A stretch of DNA of 64,000 nucleotides from Streptomyces sp. NBC_00536 (GCF_036346295.1 NZ_CP107819.1:8556001-8620000), one strand, 5' to 3'. Shown: positions 27,048 through 35,965, counted from the first letter of the stretch. Notes: generated by a model not told the origin, from the sequence alone. Numbers and translations: made by a program.

Positions 27048-27373
27048 CTGGTCCGAGCGAGTGAGTACTGCGGGTCAGAGGTGCGATTCAAGGTTACGCC
27101 GAGGGCGTGAACTCCGTCCTGGTCTACCGCTGTTCGCAGCGATTCGCAGTGACAACGCAGCACTGCCGCTCTCTCGGACGCAGGCAAGCGCAAGGGGGTT
27201 CGCCGTGGCGACGCAGCTGGTGCAGGGGGTCAACTGTTCCCAGCCCGGCAGCACGACGCCGAGTGCAAGGGGGAGGCGCGACACCTGGCCTCCCGATCTG
27301 CTTCAAGGATCAGCAGCGTGTCGCACTGGCCTTGGAGGACCCGATCCGACAGCCCTACACGAAGGAGTCCGTC

Positions 27374-27529
27374 ATGGAGAAGAACATCGAGATCCAGACC
27401 GCCCAGAGCCTCGCCGTCTCCGAGGTCTTCACCACCCCCGAGGTCACCGACCTCGGCGCCGTCTCCGAGGTCACCCTGGGCAGCGGCGGCTTCAACAACC
27501 CCGACAGCACCATGTACTTCCAGGGCTGA
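27374..27529 (+). CDS. Lasso peptide precursor
   Basis: 51 residues from an ATG at 27374 with AAGGAG seven bases upstream. The leader has F19-T-T-P22-E-V24-T-D-L-G28, a conservative variant of the YxxPxLxxxG recognition motif, and Thr34 is the penultimate leader residue, as lasso maturation needs. Cleavage after Leu35 gives the 16-residue core GSGGFNNPDSTMYFQG. Gly1 and Asp9 would form a nine-residue macrolactam ring, with a seven-residue tail (STMYFQG) in which Met/Tyr/Phe could plug the ring. The cyclase, fused B protein and ABC exporter follow directly. I do not recognise this core as a known lasso peptide, but could not search. Confidence 0.88.
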   Translation: MEKNIEIQTAQSLAVSEVFTTPEVTDLGAVSEVTLGSGGFNNPDSTMYFQG

Positions 27530-27565
27530 CCACCGCTCGGTGCCGCCTGGCGCCACCTTGGGTGA

Positions 27566-27619
27566 ACGCGCGCCCGGAACGGGCCGGTCCTCACAGGCTG
27601 GCCAGTTCCGGGCGCGCGT
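27566..27619 (+). terminator. 15-bp hairpin between precursor and cyclase (attenuator candidate)
   Basis: ACGCGCGCCCGGAAC at 27566-27580 is exactly complementary to 27605-27619, with a 24-nt loop that itself contains GGCC/GGCC pairs. It starts 37 nt after the precursor stop. A hairpin here would protect or terminate the precursor message so that more precursor than enzyme is made. There is no T tract, so partial termination or mRNA stabilisation are both possible. Confidence 0.65.
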
Positions 27620-27659
27620 CGCCGCTTCCGGAATGTCTCATCAGCAGGGAGCCCTTGAT

Positions 27660-29504
27660 ATGCGGTACGTCGCAGGCATGGTCACCCGTACGCCCTCGCC
27701 CTCTGCGGATCTGCGTCCGCGCGGCGGACACGAGATCCACGACGACGGCACCCTACGCGCCTGGGCTGTCGGCCATGACTCCCACGCACTGCGGCGCGCG
27801 ACGTCTCGGGACGGCACCGCGCAGGTGCTCCTCGTCGGTGACTGCCTGGCCACCTCCAAGGAAGTCCAGGACGCCGCAGAAGCCGCCAGCCGGGGCCGCT
27901 GGCACGAGGTCGGCCGTCTGCCCGGCTCGTACCTGGGGATCGTCAGGGTCGACCGCACTCTGCGGATCATCGGGGACCGTGCCGCCGCCGTCCAGGTCTA
28001 CTGGATCGCCGCCGAATCTAGGGTGACCTGGTCGACGTCGGCCACCGCCCTGGCCGCCCTCACCGGGGCCGCCCCGGACCCCGTGCGGCTGCTGGCCGAG
28101 ATCACCACCTGGGGCGTGGAGCCAGGCCTGACCGGCTGGTTCGAGCGCATCGACCGTGTCCCGCCGGGAGCCGCGCTGACCCTCGCCCCCGACGTCGCGC
28201 CCGCGATCCAGCCGCTGCCGCGCCCGGCCGTGCTCACCTTCGACACGGCCGCCGAAGCGCTGCGCCACGAACTTCCCCTCGCGGTTGGCCGCCGCGCCCT
28301 GATGGACCGACCGCTGTCAGCCGACTTGTCCGGCGGCGTCGACTCCAGCTCCATCGCCTGCCTGGCCGCCGCCCACGCGGACCTGGCCGCGATCACCTAC
28401 ACCGACGCGGCGATGGCCGGCCAGGACGACACCCGGTACGCGGCCGAGGTCGCGGCCGCCTACCCGGCCATCACCCGGCACCTGGTCGACGGCCGCCATA
28501 CCGGCAGCCGCCACTTCGACCGGCTCACCGACCCCACCCGTGTCCCCATCACCGACATGCCCGCCCTCAGCGTCGCGATGCTCGGCATCCTTGAGGCCCA
28601 GCTCGCGCCCGCGGTCGCCGCCGGCAGCCGCGGGCACCTCAACGGCTGGGGCGGCGACAACGTCCTCGATGCGTTCGCCGCCCCAGTGGACCGCTACCGC
28701 TCCGGCGCCCGCGCTGCGGCCCTGCGCGATGCGGGCAGGCTCGCCCGGACCCGCCGCAGCTCCGCCCTCCCCGTCCTGCGAGCCGTCACAGCCGCCGCAC
28801 ACGGCACCTACCCCAAGGCGCTGGTCCGCCTCGCCGACACCGTCCTCGGCGGCCCCGCCCCGCAGGGGCTTCCCGACGCCGCCGACGTGGCCCGCTGGTG
28901 CGGGCGGCTGACCGCCGCCCGCTGGCTCACCCCGGCCGGCCGCACTGCCCTGGCCGACCTCATCGGCGCCCGCGGGCACAGCGCCGATCCCACCATCGGC
29001 CCCGGAGCCCACCGCGAGCGGCTCGCCCTGGAGGCCACGGGCACCGAGCACGCCAACTTCGACACCCTCACCCGCACCCTGTGGGACTTGCCGCTGCACG
29101 CCCCGTTCCTCGACACCCGGGTCGTCGACATCTGCCATGCCGTCCCCGCCTGGGAACGAAGGCGTCCGGCCGACTTCAAACCGCTGGCCCGCGCCGCCCT
29201 CACCGGCCTTGTCCACGCTCCGGTCCTGGCCCGCCGTACGAAGACATCGTTCACCGGCATCTACGACGGCCTTCGCGTCAACGCCCCCGCCCTGCGCGCA
29301 CTGCTCACCGGATCGGCGCTGGCCGAGGCGGCCCTCATCGACACCGCTGCCGTCCTGGCCTCCCTGGACCGGACGATCCACGGCTCTCCGGCCGACCTGG
29401 TGAGCCTGCACGCCCTGGTCGCCATCGAGGTGTGGCTGCTCAACTTCCCGACAGCGTTCACCACCTGGTGGGAGTCGGCACCGGCCCGGGAGACCAGCCG
29501 ATGA
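27660..29504 (+). CDS. Lasso peptide macrolactam synthetase (asparagine synthetase-like, C protein)
   Basis: About 614 residues. I chose the ATG at 27660, with AGGGAG 8 nt upstream; 27633 and 27678 are alternatives. The N-terminal ~200 residues resemble the glutaminase domain but lack the catalytic Cys after Met. The ATP-pyrophosphatase loop SGGVDSSS is at 224-231, and GWGGDNVLDAF and APFLDTRVVDICHAVP follow. The enzyme adenylates the Asp9 side chain of the core and joins it to the Gly1 amine. It ends in an ATGA overlap with the B gene. Confidence 0.92.
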   Translation: MRYVAGMVTRTPSPSADLRPRGGHEIHDDGTLRAWAVGHDSHALRRATSRDGTAQVLLVGDCLATSKEVQDAAEAASRGRWHEVGRLPGSYLGIVRVDRTLRIIGDRAAAVQVYWIAAESRVTWSTSATALAALTGAAPDPVRLLAEITTWGVEPGLTGWFERIDRVPPGAALTLAPDVAPAIQPLPRPAVLTFDTAAEALRHELPLAVGRRALMDRPLSADLSGGVDSSSIACLAAAHADLAAITYTDAAMAGQDDTRYAAEVAAAYPAITRHLVDGRHTGSRHFDRLTDPTRVPITDMPALSVAMLGILEAQLAPAVAAGSRGHLNGWGGDNVLDAFAAPVDRYRSGARAAALRDAGRLARTRRSSALPVLRAVTAAAHGTYPKALVRLADTVLGGPAPQGLPDAADVARWCGRLTAARWLTPAGRTALADLIGARGHSADPTIGPGAHRERLALEATGTEHANFDTLTRTLWDLPLHAPFLDTRVVDICHAVPAWERRRPADFKPLARAALTGLVHAPVLARRTKTSFTGIYDGLRVNAPALRALLTGSALAEAALIDTAAVLASLDRTIHGSPADLVSLHALVAIEVWLLNFPTAFTTWWESAPARETSR

Positions 29505-30211
29505 CCCAGCCCGGCTTCCACGCCGCCCGCGGTCCCGCCGGAGCGGCAATCCTCGACCTCGCGACCGGCCGGTGGACCGTCCTGGACCCCATCGCCGCCA
29601 CCCTCCTCGACCTGCCGGCCGCCGCACCCGACCGGGCCGCCGCCATCGAGGGCGCCACCACACGGTGGGCCGCCACCGGCGCCGACCCCGACCGGGTCCG
29701 GGCCGACCTCACCCGCGCGGCCGCCGACCTCGACCACCTCCGCGCCGGGCGCACCGTCCAGTACATCCCGCCCGGCCCGCCCCCGACGGTCCGCTTCGCC
29801 CCCACCACCCGGCCCACCTTCCGGGACCGTGCCGCCGCAGGCATCGGCCTCGCCTGCGCCCTGCTGCTCCTGCGGGCCCTGCCGACCCGGCACGTTGTCA
29901 CCATCGCCCGCGCCGCAACCCGCCTGCCCGGCCGCCCCGCCCGCGTCCACGAAGCCGAAGCCATCCTCTCCGCCGTCCGCTCCGCCGGCGCCTGGTGGCC
30001 GGGCCGCGTCGCCTGCCTGGAGGAGTCCCTGGCCTGCCACCTGGCCGCCGCCCTCACCGGCCACCGTGTCCACTGGGCGCTGGGAGCCCGGTTCACCCCG
30101 CGCGGCGCCCACGCGTGGGTAGAGGCCGACCGCCACGTGATCGGGCAGGACGAACACGACCGCCTCTGGCCGTACCTGTCCGTCCTCCTGGTCAGCAATT
30201 CGAACGCGTGA
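29501..30211 (+). CDS. Fused lasso B protein: RRE (PqqD-like) + leader peptidase
   Basis: 236 residues, ATG in the ATGA overlap at 29501. Residues ~10-85 look like the PqqD-type recognition element (AAILDLATGRWTVLDPIAATLLDL, helices after). Residues ~110-236 are the transglutaminase-like protease: Cys172 in VACLEESLACHLAAAL, His204 in GAHAWVEADRHV, and an Asp at 210 or 217. It binds the leader and removes it so the cyclase can act. In actinobacterial lasso clusters these two parts are usually separate B1 and B2 genes, so the fusion is notable. Confidence 0.88.
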   Translation: MTQPGFHAARGPAGAAILDLATGRWTVLDPIAATLLDLPAAAPDRAAAIEGATTRWAATGADPDRVRADLTRAAADLDHLRAGRTVQYIPPGPPPTVRFAPTTRPTFRDRAAAGIGLACALLLLRALPTRHVVTIARAATRLPGRPARVHEAEAILSAVRSAGAWWPGRVACLEESLACHLAAALTGHRVHWALGARFTPRGAHAWVEADRHVIGQDEHDRLWPYLSVLLVSNSNA

Positions 30212-30264
30212 TGGACCGGGGGTGTTTGCGTGTCCACCCGTATGGGTGACGCGTTGCGCCAGAT

Positions 30265-32229
30265 GTGACAGACACACAACCCCGCACCCCGGCCACCCCG
30301 CACCCCCGCACCCCCTTCGGGGAGCGGCTCGGCAACCGCCTCCGCCGTCGACGGCGACCGGTCTCCGAACCGCTCCCCGCCTGGACGCTCGGCAGCGAAC
30401 GCCACGAGGACCGCACCGACGGCCTGCTCACGATGGTCCGCACCCTGCCCCGCCTGATGCGGATCACGCTCTCCCTGGCCTGGCAGGCCGACCGCACCGC
30501 ACTGCTGCGCCTGCTCGGACTCCAACTCGCCGCCGGCGCGCTCACCGCCGCGGCCCTGCACCTCACCCGGACCGCACTCGCCGCGCTGTTCGCCGCCGGC
30601 GCCCCCCTGGAACGCCTCGACCGCGCCGAACTCGCCCTGCTGACCCTGGCCGCCGTCGCCGCCGCCCGCTCCCTGGCCTCCGCCGCAACCGTCGCGACGA
30701 CCGCCCGTCTGGGCCCCCGCGTCGACGGCCACGCCGAACTCGCCTATCTCGACGCCGCCACCCGCGTCCCCCTCGCCGCCTACGACGACACCACCTGGTG
30801 CGACCACGGCGAAGCCGCCAACCGCGCCGCCAAGGACGCCCACACCCTCGTCGAATCCCTCGTCGCACTCACCGGAGCCGCGCTCGGAATCACCGCCGCC
30901 GCCGGAATCCTGGCCGCCCTCGACCCGCTGCTGCTGCCCCTGCTGCTCCTCGCTGTCCTGCCCCGCGCCTGGGCCGCCGCCCGCGCCGCCCAGGCCGCCC
31001 ACCGCGCCGACCGGCACGCCGTCGGCGACCGCCGAACCCGCCACATCCTCATGTACCTCGCCGCCGGACGCAGCACCGCCCTCGATGTCCGCGCCGGCAC
31101 CATGCGGCCGTGGCTCCTCGACCAGTACCAGACCGTCAGCGGCCGCCTGGAGAACCACACCGCCCGCATCGGCGCCGACACCGCCCGCCGTCAACTTGCA
31201 GGCGACGCCCTCGCCGGCGCTGCCACCCTCCTCGTCTACGGTGCCCTGCTGTGGCTGGCCGTCCACGGACGGATTCCCACCGCGGACGCCGCGACCGCCC
31301 TCATCGCCGTCCAGACCAGCCGCGCACTGCTGAACGGCATGGCCACCGGCCTGACCACCACCTACCGCATGGGCCTCTACCTGGAGGACTGGGCCAACTT
31401 CCTCACCGACGCCAAGGCCCGCACGACCCTCCCGGCCGCCCCCGCAGCGGTTCCCGCGAACCCCTCGGTCATCTGCGCCGACCGTGTCAGCTTCACGTAC
31501 GAGGGAGCATCCACCCCGGTCCTCACCGACATCTCCCTGACCGTCCGCCGCGGGGAGATCCTCGCCATCGTCGGCCACAACGGCGCCGGAAAATCCACCC
31601 TGGCCAAGCTCCTCGCAGGCCTCTACGCCCCCACGAGCGGCACCGTCACCTGGGACACCACCGACCTCACCACCGTCGACCCCGACGAACTCTTCTCCCG
31701 CCTCGCGATGCTGCCCCAGGACATCGCCCGCTGGCAGGCCACAGTCAGGGAGAACATCACCCTCGGTCAGGGCGATCAGAGCGACGCCGCCGTTCTCGCC
31801 GCCGCCCGCGCCAGCGGTGCCACCGAGGTCATCGACTCACTCCCCGACGGCCTCGACACCCACATCCGGCCCTCCCAGTCCGGCGGCCGGGACCTCTCCG
31901 GCGGCCAGTGGCAGCGGATTGCCGCCGCCCGCGCGTACGCCCGCAAGGAGGCGCCCCTTCTGATCTGCGACGAGCCGACCAGTGCGCTCGACCCCCGAGC
32001 CGAGCAGGCCGCGTACGACCGCATCCGCGAACTCGCCGTCGACCGGACCGTCATCCTCATCACCCACCGACTCGGCTCCACCCAGCACGCGGACCGCATC
32101 ATCGTCCTTGACCACGGCCGCATCCTCGAAGAAGGCACCCACAGCAGCCTCCTGGCCGCAAACGGCGAGTACAGCGACATGTGGACCACCCAGGCCCGCG
32201 CATACGGTCCCAGCCCTACCAGCGTCTGA
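30265..32229 (+). CDS. ABC transporter (fused permease-ATPase), likely lasso exporter and immunity
   Basis: 654 residues from a GTG at 30265, 53 nt after the B gene. The N-terminal ~370 residues hold the six-helix ABC exporter domain. The ATPase has VGHNGAGKSTLAKLLAGLY (Walker A), the Q-loop LPQDIARWQAT, LSGGQWQRIAAARAYARKE (signature), LLICDEPTSALDP (Walker B) and ITHRL (switch His). Lasso clusters commonly encode such a D protein for export and self-protection. No peptidase C39 domain is present. It is the last gene of the cluster. Confidence 0.9.
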   Translation: MTDTQPRTPATPHPRTPFGERLGNRLRRRRRPVSEPLPAWTLGSERHEDRTDGLLTMVRTLPRLMRITLSLAWQADRTALLRLLGLQLAAGALTAAALHLTRTALAALFAAGAPLERLDRAELALLTLAAVAAARSLASAATVATTARLGPRVDGHAELAYLDAATRVPLAAYDDTTWCDHGEAANRAAKDAHTLVESLVALTGAALGITAAAGILAALDPLLLPLLLLAVLPRAWAAARAAQAAHRADRHAVGDRRTRHILMYLAAGRSTALDVRAGTMRPWLLDQYQTVSGRLENHTARIGADTARRQLAGDALAGAATLLVYGALLWLAVHGRIPTADAATALIAVQTSRALLNGMATGLTTTYRMGLYLEDWANFLTDAKARTTLPAAPAAVPANPSVICADRVSFTYEGASTPVLTDISLTVRRGEILAIVGHNGAGKSTLAKLLAGLYAPTSGTVTWDTTDLTTVDPDELFSRLAMLPQDIARWQATVRENITLGQGDQSDAAVLAAARASGATEVIDSLPDGLDTHIRPSQSGGRDLSGGQWQRIAAARAYARKEAPLLICDEPTSALDPRAEQAAYDRIRELAVDRTVILITHRLGSTQHADRIIVLDHGRILEEGTHSSLLAANGEYSDMWTTQARAYGPSPTSV

Positions 32230-32245
32230 CCGGTGTCACCCGGGC

Positions 32246-32914
32246 CTAGGCGACAGCCGTCTGGGCGGCGAGGTCGGCCAGGTCGACCGTGGTGCAGCCG
32301 TGCAGAGTGATGACGAGGCGGGCTGCGAGGGTCCAGGGCAGGAGGGGGTCGGTGTAGGAGACGAAGTCAAGTCCCTCTCCGTCCCCTCCACTTGGTAGAG
32401 GGAGGAGAGTTCGGGGGTCGTGCGTGATGCCGGCCACGCCCCAGAGTGGGCAGTACTCGACGAGCGCGGCGGTGTGTCCCCGCTTGAGGTGCGGGCAGTG
32501 CCGCAGGGACTTCACCGCGCACGCGGCGTGGATCGGCGGGCTGGTGGTCCTCTCTCCCTCGGTGATGGGTTCGCCGTCGGGGGCGGCGACCAGGAACAGG
32601 TGCCGCTCGTCACCGCCGCTGGTACTGATGGTCGACGTGCCGCAGACCTGGCACAGCATGTGGCTGATCGCCTGCCGCTGCCGCATCGGATGCGTCCCGC
32701 CCAGCTCGGGACGCCCGCGACCGGGCGTGAAGGAGTACCTGATCCACAGCACGTCGTTCCAGCGGTCGCCGGCGATCTGTTCGTCCGCGTATCCGATCCC
32801 GCGGCCCGGGCCCCGGCGGTGCACGATCTCGCCGGGCAGGGACCGCTCTCCCGACCAGGGGGCGATGAAGGGCACCGGCAGGCCGTTCGAGAGGAGCTGG
32901 GGGACGGGTTTCAC
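32246..32914 (-). CDS. Hypothetical protein with Cys pairs
   Basis: About 222 residues. I chose the GTG at 32914 because GGAGGAACCC lies just upstream and its GTGA overlaps the stop of the preceding gene. It has CQVCGTSTIS and later HAACAVKSLRHCPHL, so a zinc ribbon or similar site is possible. Tyr/Trp-rich segments (RWNDVLWIRYSFTP, GYADEQIAGD) are present. I do not recognise the family. It is the last gene of a five-gene minus-strand set and converges with the lasso ABC gene, only 16 nt apart. Confidence 0.65.
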   Translation of the reverse strand: MKPVPQLLSNGLPVPFIAPWSGERSLPGEIVHRRGPGRGIGYADEQIAGDRWNDVLWIRYSFTPGRGRPELGGTHPMRQRQAISHMLCQVCGTSTISTSGGDERHLFLVAAPDGEPITEGERTTSPPIHAACAVKSLRHCPHLKRGHTAALVEYCPLWGVAGITHDPRTLLPLPSGGDGEGLDFVSYTDPLLPWTLAARLVITLHGCTTVDLADLAAQTAVA

Positions 32915-33330
32915 CGGGTTCCTCCGGTTCCGCAGAGCGGGTGCCGCGCGACGACGGTCCGCAACGCGCTGATCGCCTTGTCGCTGTCGCTGTCGCCGTG
33001 GAAGTGGCCGCGGGCGACGTCGCCGCCGGACGGGGTGGCACCCCACTCCCCGGTGTGTCTCGTGTCGCGATGCGGGCCGGTCCGGACATCGGGAAAGCCC
33101 GGAAGCCGTTCGAGCGTGCGGTGTACGTGAGCGGTGACGAACGGCTCGGCCGCGGAACAGGAGCCGCCCAGGCGCCGTCCGCCGACGGGCACGGCCAGGA
33201 TGGGAAGACGGAAGGCGGGCAGGGAAACACCGGGATCGGCCAGGCCGGCTCCCGCGAGGCGACTGCGGTACCACTCGCAGCCGACGGCCTCCTGGGATGG
33301 CCGGAGCGTGATAGCGGCCAGCGCGTTCAC
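32911..33330 (-). CDS. Hypothetical protein
   Basis: 139 residues from a GTG at 33330, overlapping both neighbours by 4 nt. It begins MNALAAITLRPSQEAVGCEWYRSRLAGAGL and ends CGTGGTR. The middle (LPGFPDVRTGPHRDTRHTGEWG) is polar and His-rich. No known family. Tight coupling with the genes on either side supports it as real. Confidence 0.58.
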   Translation of the reverse strand: MNALAAITLRPSQEAVGCEWYRSRLAGAGLADPGVSLPAFRLPILAVPVGGRRLGGSCSAAEPFVTAHVHRTLERLPGFPDVRTGPHRDTRHTGEWGATPSGGDVARGHFHGDSDSDKAISALRTVVARHPLCGTGGTR

Positions 33331-33797
33331 GTGAGCCTCCCGGCGAGGATCAGCGCCTGAGGAACAGTGAGCCCTACCTCGATCCGGCTCGAGCTGTCCT
33401 CGCTGCCGGGGACCGAGACCACCCTCACGCCGGGACCCAGTGCGCCAGTCAGTAACAGCTGCAGGCGGTCTCCAAATGCGTACAGGTCCTCGACGAGGTC
33501 GAGGCTCAGGAACGCAGCCGGGACGGGAGTGCCGAAGGCCCGGGCGAAGTTGACGGCCGACGGCAGGTCAGCGACGTCCGTGATCTCCACCGTGACCTGT
33601 CCCGCAGCGTCACCGCGCACGTCGGCCTCCACCTGCCGCGTGGTGAGCACGAGCCGAAGACGGCCGGCGGCAGCCCGGCACCGCAGGAGCAGCGACTCCT
33701 CCTCGAAGGCGGTCCTGACGGCTCCGCCGCCATCCGCAAGGAGGGCCCGGGCCAGCACCTGCTGATACGGGCTGGCCTCGGATTCAGGGGTGGTCAC
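33327..33797 (-). CDS. Hypothetical protein
   Basis: About 156 residues. The GTG at 33797 is favoured because AAAGGAACC precedes it at normal spacing; an ATG at 33824 would add nine residues. The sequence alternates helices and strands (YQQVLARALLADGGG, LRLVLTTRQVEADVRG, VEITDVADLPSAVNFARAFG, LDLVEDLYAFGDRLQLLL), suggesting a compact alpha/beta fold. No family recognised. Coupled to the following gene. Confidence 0.6.
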   Translation of the reverse strand: MTTPESEASPYQQVLARALLADGGGAVRTAFEEESLLLRCRAAAGRLRLVLTTRQVEADVRGDAAGQVTVEITDVADLPSAVNFARAFGTPVPAAFLSLDLVEDLYAFGDRLQLLLTGALGPGVRVVSVPGSEDSSSRIEVGLTVPQALILAGRLT

Positions 33798-33887
33798 GAT
33801 GGAGGTTCCTTTCCTCACGGGCATCCGAATGGGGTGCTCCCTGCGCCCGGCCGCCTGCTGAGTTCACCGCGCGGAGGCGCGGGGCAG

Positions 33888-34298
33888 TCAGTTGGCCGGT
33901 ACAGGGAGGGGGCTGAACAAGTCGAGGAGTGCGAGAGCGGCCAGGGCCATTGCCCGAAGAAGCTTCCGGGTGCCCATGCAGTCACCGGGGACTTCCCGGT
34001 TCAGCAGGCGCTGCCCGGGGCCCGCCAGTGCAGCGATCTGATCCGGATCCTGCTCGTGCTCAGGGATCACGGCCAGGAGCCGCATCAGGTGCCCGCGCAG
34101 TCGCAGGGCCAGGGCGTGGATCTCCTGGTCGTCCGGGACGGGGCCGTCCCCGAGCGCAGCGTCAACGTCGTCAAGGATCCCGTTCAGCGTCGACGCGTGT
34201 ATCGGGTGGTCCAGCGCTGCGAGGACCCGCTGGAGGGTCTCCACGCTCGCATCGAAGCCGCCCTTGAGGGACGACGGATCCTGGGCGATCCCGCTCAC
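33888..34298 (-). CDS. DUF6415-like helical protein
   Basis: About 136 residues from a GTG at 34298, GTGA-coupled to the anti-sigma-like gene. It is mostly helical: VETLQRVLAALDHPIHA, ILDDVDAALGDG, ALALRLRGHLMRLLAVIPE. Layout and position beside an ATP-binding protein gene fit a family often found next to such genes in Streptomyces and labelled DUF6415 or natural-product biosynthesis protein; I make this link from memory. No enzyme motif is present. Confidence 0.55.
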   Translation of the reverse strand: MSGIAQDPSSLKGGFDASVETLQRVLAALDHPIHASTLNGILDDVDAALGDGPVPDDQEIHALALRLRGHLMRLLAVIPEHEQDPDQIAALAGPGQRLLNREVPGDCMGTRKLLRAMALAALALLDLFSPLPVPAN

Positions 34299-34765
34299 AT
34301 CGCCTCCTCGTCGCAGAGGGAGAGGGTGCACCAGACACCTGCGTGGTCCTGGGTCCTGCCCCAGCCGGTCGCGATGCTGTCCACGATGCCCAGACCGCGG
34401 CCGCTCTCATCGAGGAGCGCGGCGGGCCGCAGGAGGAGGTCACCGTCGCCCCCGTCGTGAACTTCTAGGCAGAGGTACAGCTCAGTCCAGTACAGGCGGA
34501 CACGGATCATCTCACCGTCCGCGTGCGTCAGGGCGTTGGTGACCAACTCCGACGACAGGAGCGTGGCGGCGTCGGTGAACTCGTGCAGACCCCAGAGGCC
34601 CAGCCGGGCGCTCACGAGTCGGCGTACCTCACCGATGCGCCGGTTGTCGGTATCCGGCATACCTGTCCGCTCGAAGACGGCCTCCGCGCGGTCCAGGACC
34701 GGCGCCGGGTGCGGTACTCCGACGAGACGTAAGGCGGTATCAAGCGGGGGTGCAGCGATCGGCAT
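34295..34765 (-). CDS. HATPase_c ATP-binding protein (RsbW/anti-sigma-like)
   Basis: About 156 residues. The ATG at 34765 has GGAGG 8 nt upstream and is preferred over 34849. It has the GHKL N-box LLSSELVTNALTHA, the G1 box LEVHDGGDG and the G2 box DESGRGLGIVDSIATGWG. Such single-domain ATPases in Streptomyces resemble the anti-sigma kinase RsbW and often act in small regulatory sets. No cognate sigma or antagonist is adjacent. It heads the five-gene set. Confidence 0.88.
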   Translation of the reverse strand: MPIAAPPLDTALRLVGVPHPAPVLDRAEAVFERTGMPDTDNRRIGEVRRLVSARLGLWGLHEFTDAATLLSSELVTNALTHADGEMIRVRLYWTELYLCLEVHDGGDGDLLLRPAALLDESGRGLGIVDSIATGWGRTQDHAGVWCTLSLCDEEAM

Positions 34766-35086
34766 GGCGCAGTCCTCCGTGAAGCGGGGGAGTGGGCAGG
34801 GCGCAGCGGCAGGCGGTGCTGTTCGTACAAGGTTGGCCAGTTCACTCAAAGTGACGAAGGGGCGTGAGCTGACTTGCAGTCATGTATGGCCGCTCCTGGA
34901 AGGATGCACCCGTTGTATCGATGCCTACAACCATTGCGACTGAACTCCCAATGGGTGTACTGATGTTCTGTCGACTTCAGACCCCAGATCCGGGCACACT
35001 GGCCCGGAGCGAGGTCGTCACACCCCGAGGAGAGGGAAGCCCAACCCGAATTACCCCCGCCCGCCCACAGAAAGGCTCAACTTCCC

Positions 35087-35965
35087 GTGCCCACACCTCC
35101 GCTCGTGCAGACCGTCCGCAGACGACGCCTCGGTAGCGCTCTCAGAGAATTCCGAGTCCAGGCCGGCATGAAGACAGATGCGGCGGCCGCTGCCACGGGC
35201 TGGGACGGCGGCAAGATCAATCGGATCGAGAACGCCAAAGCCCACCTCCCGATCAAGGACGTGTCCCCGCTACTCAAGGCATACGGAGTCACTGACACGA
35301 CGGTGGTTACGGCGATGGAGGAGCTGGCAAGGGACGCCAACAAGGTCGGCTGGTGGGCCAGCTACGGTGAGCTGCCTGAGACGGCATACAGGGACTTCAT
35401 CGGTTTGGAGGAGGACGCAGAGTCCACCCGCGTCTACACGCCAGGTCTGCTCCCGGGCCTCCTGCAAGTACCGCAGTACGCCCGCGAGATCATCACCGCG
35501 ACGGCGATCACGCGAACTGCGAGCGAGGTCAACGCCCTGGTTGAGATGAGAAAGAAGCGGCAGGCGATCCTCACCGATACGAGCCGCCCTGGCGGTCCGC
35601 TTGAGTTGTGGGCCGTGATCCACGAGTCGACCTTGCACTACAGATCGGCGACTCACACCACGCTCATGCGGGAACAGCTCCGCCACCTGATCGACATGAC
35701 GAACCTGCCGAACGTGCACATCCAGGTGATGCCGATACTCGCCAACCCACACCCCGGGATGGTGGGGGCTTTCCACGTCGTCAGGTTCCCGCATCCCTGG
35801 CCCACGGTGATCAACCTCGAGAACCTTCGAGGCGGGAACTTCACTGAGAAGACCGATGACGTGAAGGTCTACGAAGCGGCCTTCGGGCTCATTCAGGCCG
35901 CTGCCCTTCCCGTAGACGACTCACGGGAGAAGATCAGATCCATCATGGAGGAGACCTCGTCATGA
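35087..35965 (+). CDS. Scr1-type HTH regulator (XRE + DUF5753)
   Basis: 292 residues from a GTG at 35087 with an AAAGG element upstream. The N-terminal XRE HTH spans LGSALREFRVQAGMKTDAAA to INRIENAKAHLP. The rest is the DUF5753 ligand/partner domain: VYTPGLLPGLLQVPQYAREI, ELWAVIHESTLHYRS and IQVMPILANPHPGMVGAFHV. These regulators pair with a small DUF397 protein, here downstream with an ATGA overlap, in an arrangement compared to antitoxin/toxin systems. The target is unknown. Confidence 0.92.
   Translation: MPTPPLVQTVRRRRLGSALREFRVQAGMKTDAAAAATGWDGGKINRIENAKAHLPIKDVSPLLKAYGVTDTTVVTAMEELARDANKVGWWASYGELPETAYRDFIGLEEDAESTRVYTPGLLPGLLQVPQYAREIITATAITRTASEVNALVEMRKKRQAILTDTSRPGGPLELWAVIHESTLHYRSATHTTLMREQLRHLIDMTNLPNVHIQVMPILANPHPGMVGAFHVVRFPHPWPTVINLENLRGGNFTEKTDDVKVYEAAFGLIQAAALPVDDSREKIRSIMEETSS

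Noticed and set aside
27512..27526. TMYFQG at the precursor end as a real TEV-type protease site
   Set aside because: Similarity is short and the context is a lasso core tail; coincidence is the better explanation.
29458..31578. A 706-residue minus-strand frame under the lasso B and ABC genes
   Set aside because: Gly/Asp/Glu-rich antisense shadow with no domain signal.
30222..32111. A 629-residue Arg/Pro-rich frame within the ABC transporter
   Set aside because: Composition is that of a shifted frame; the overlapping frame holds complete ABC motifs.
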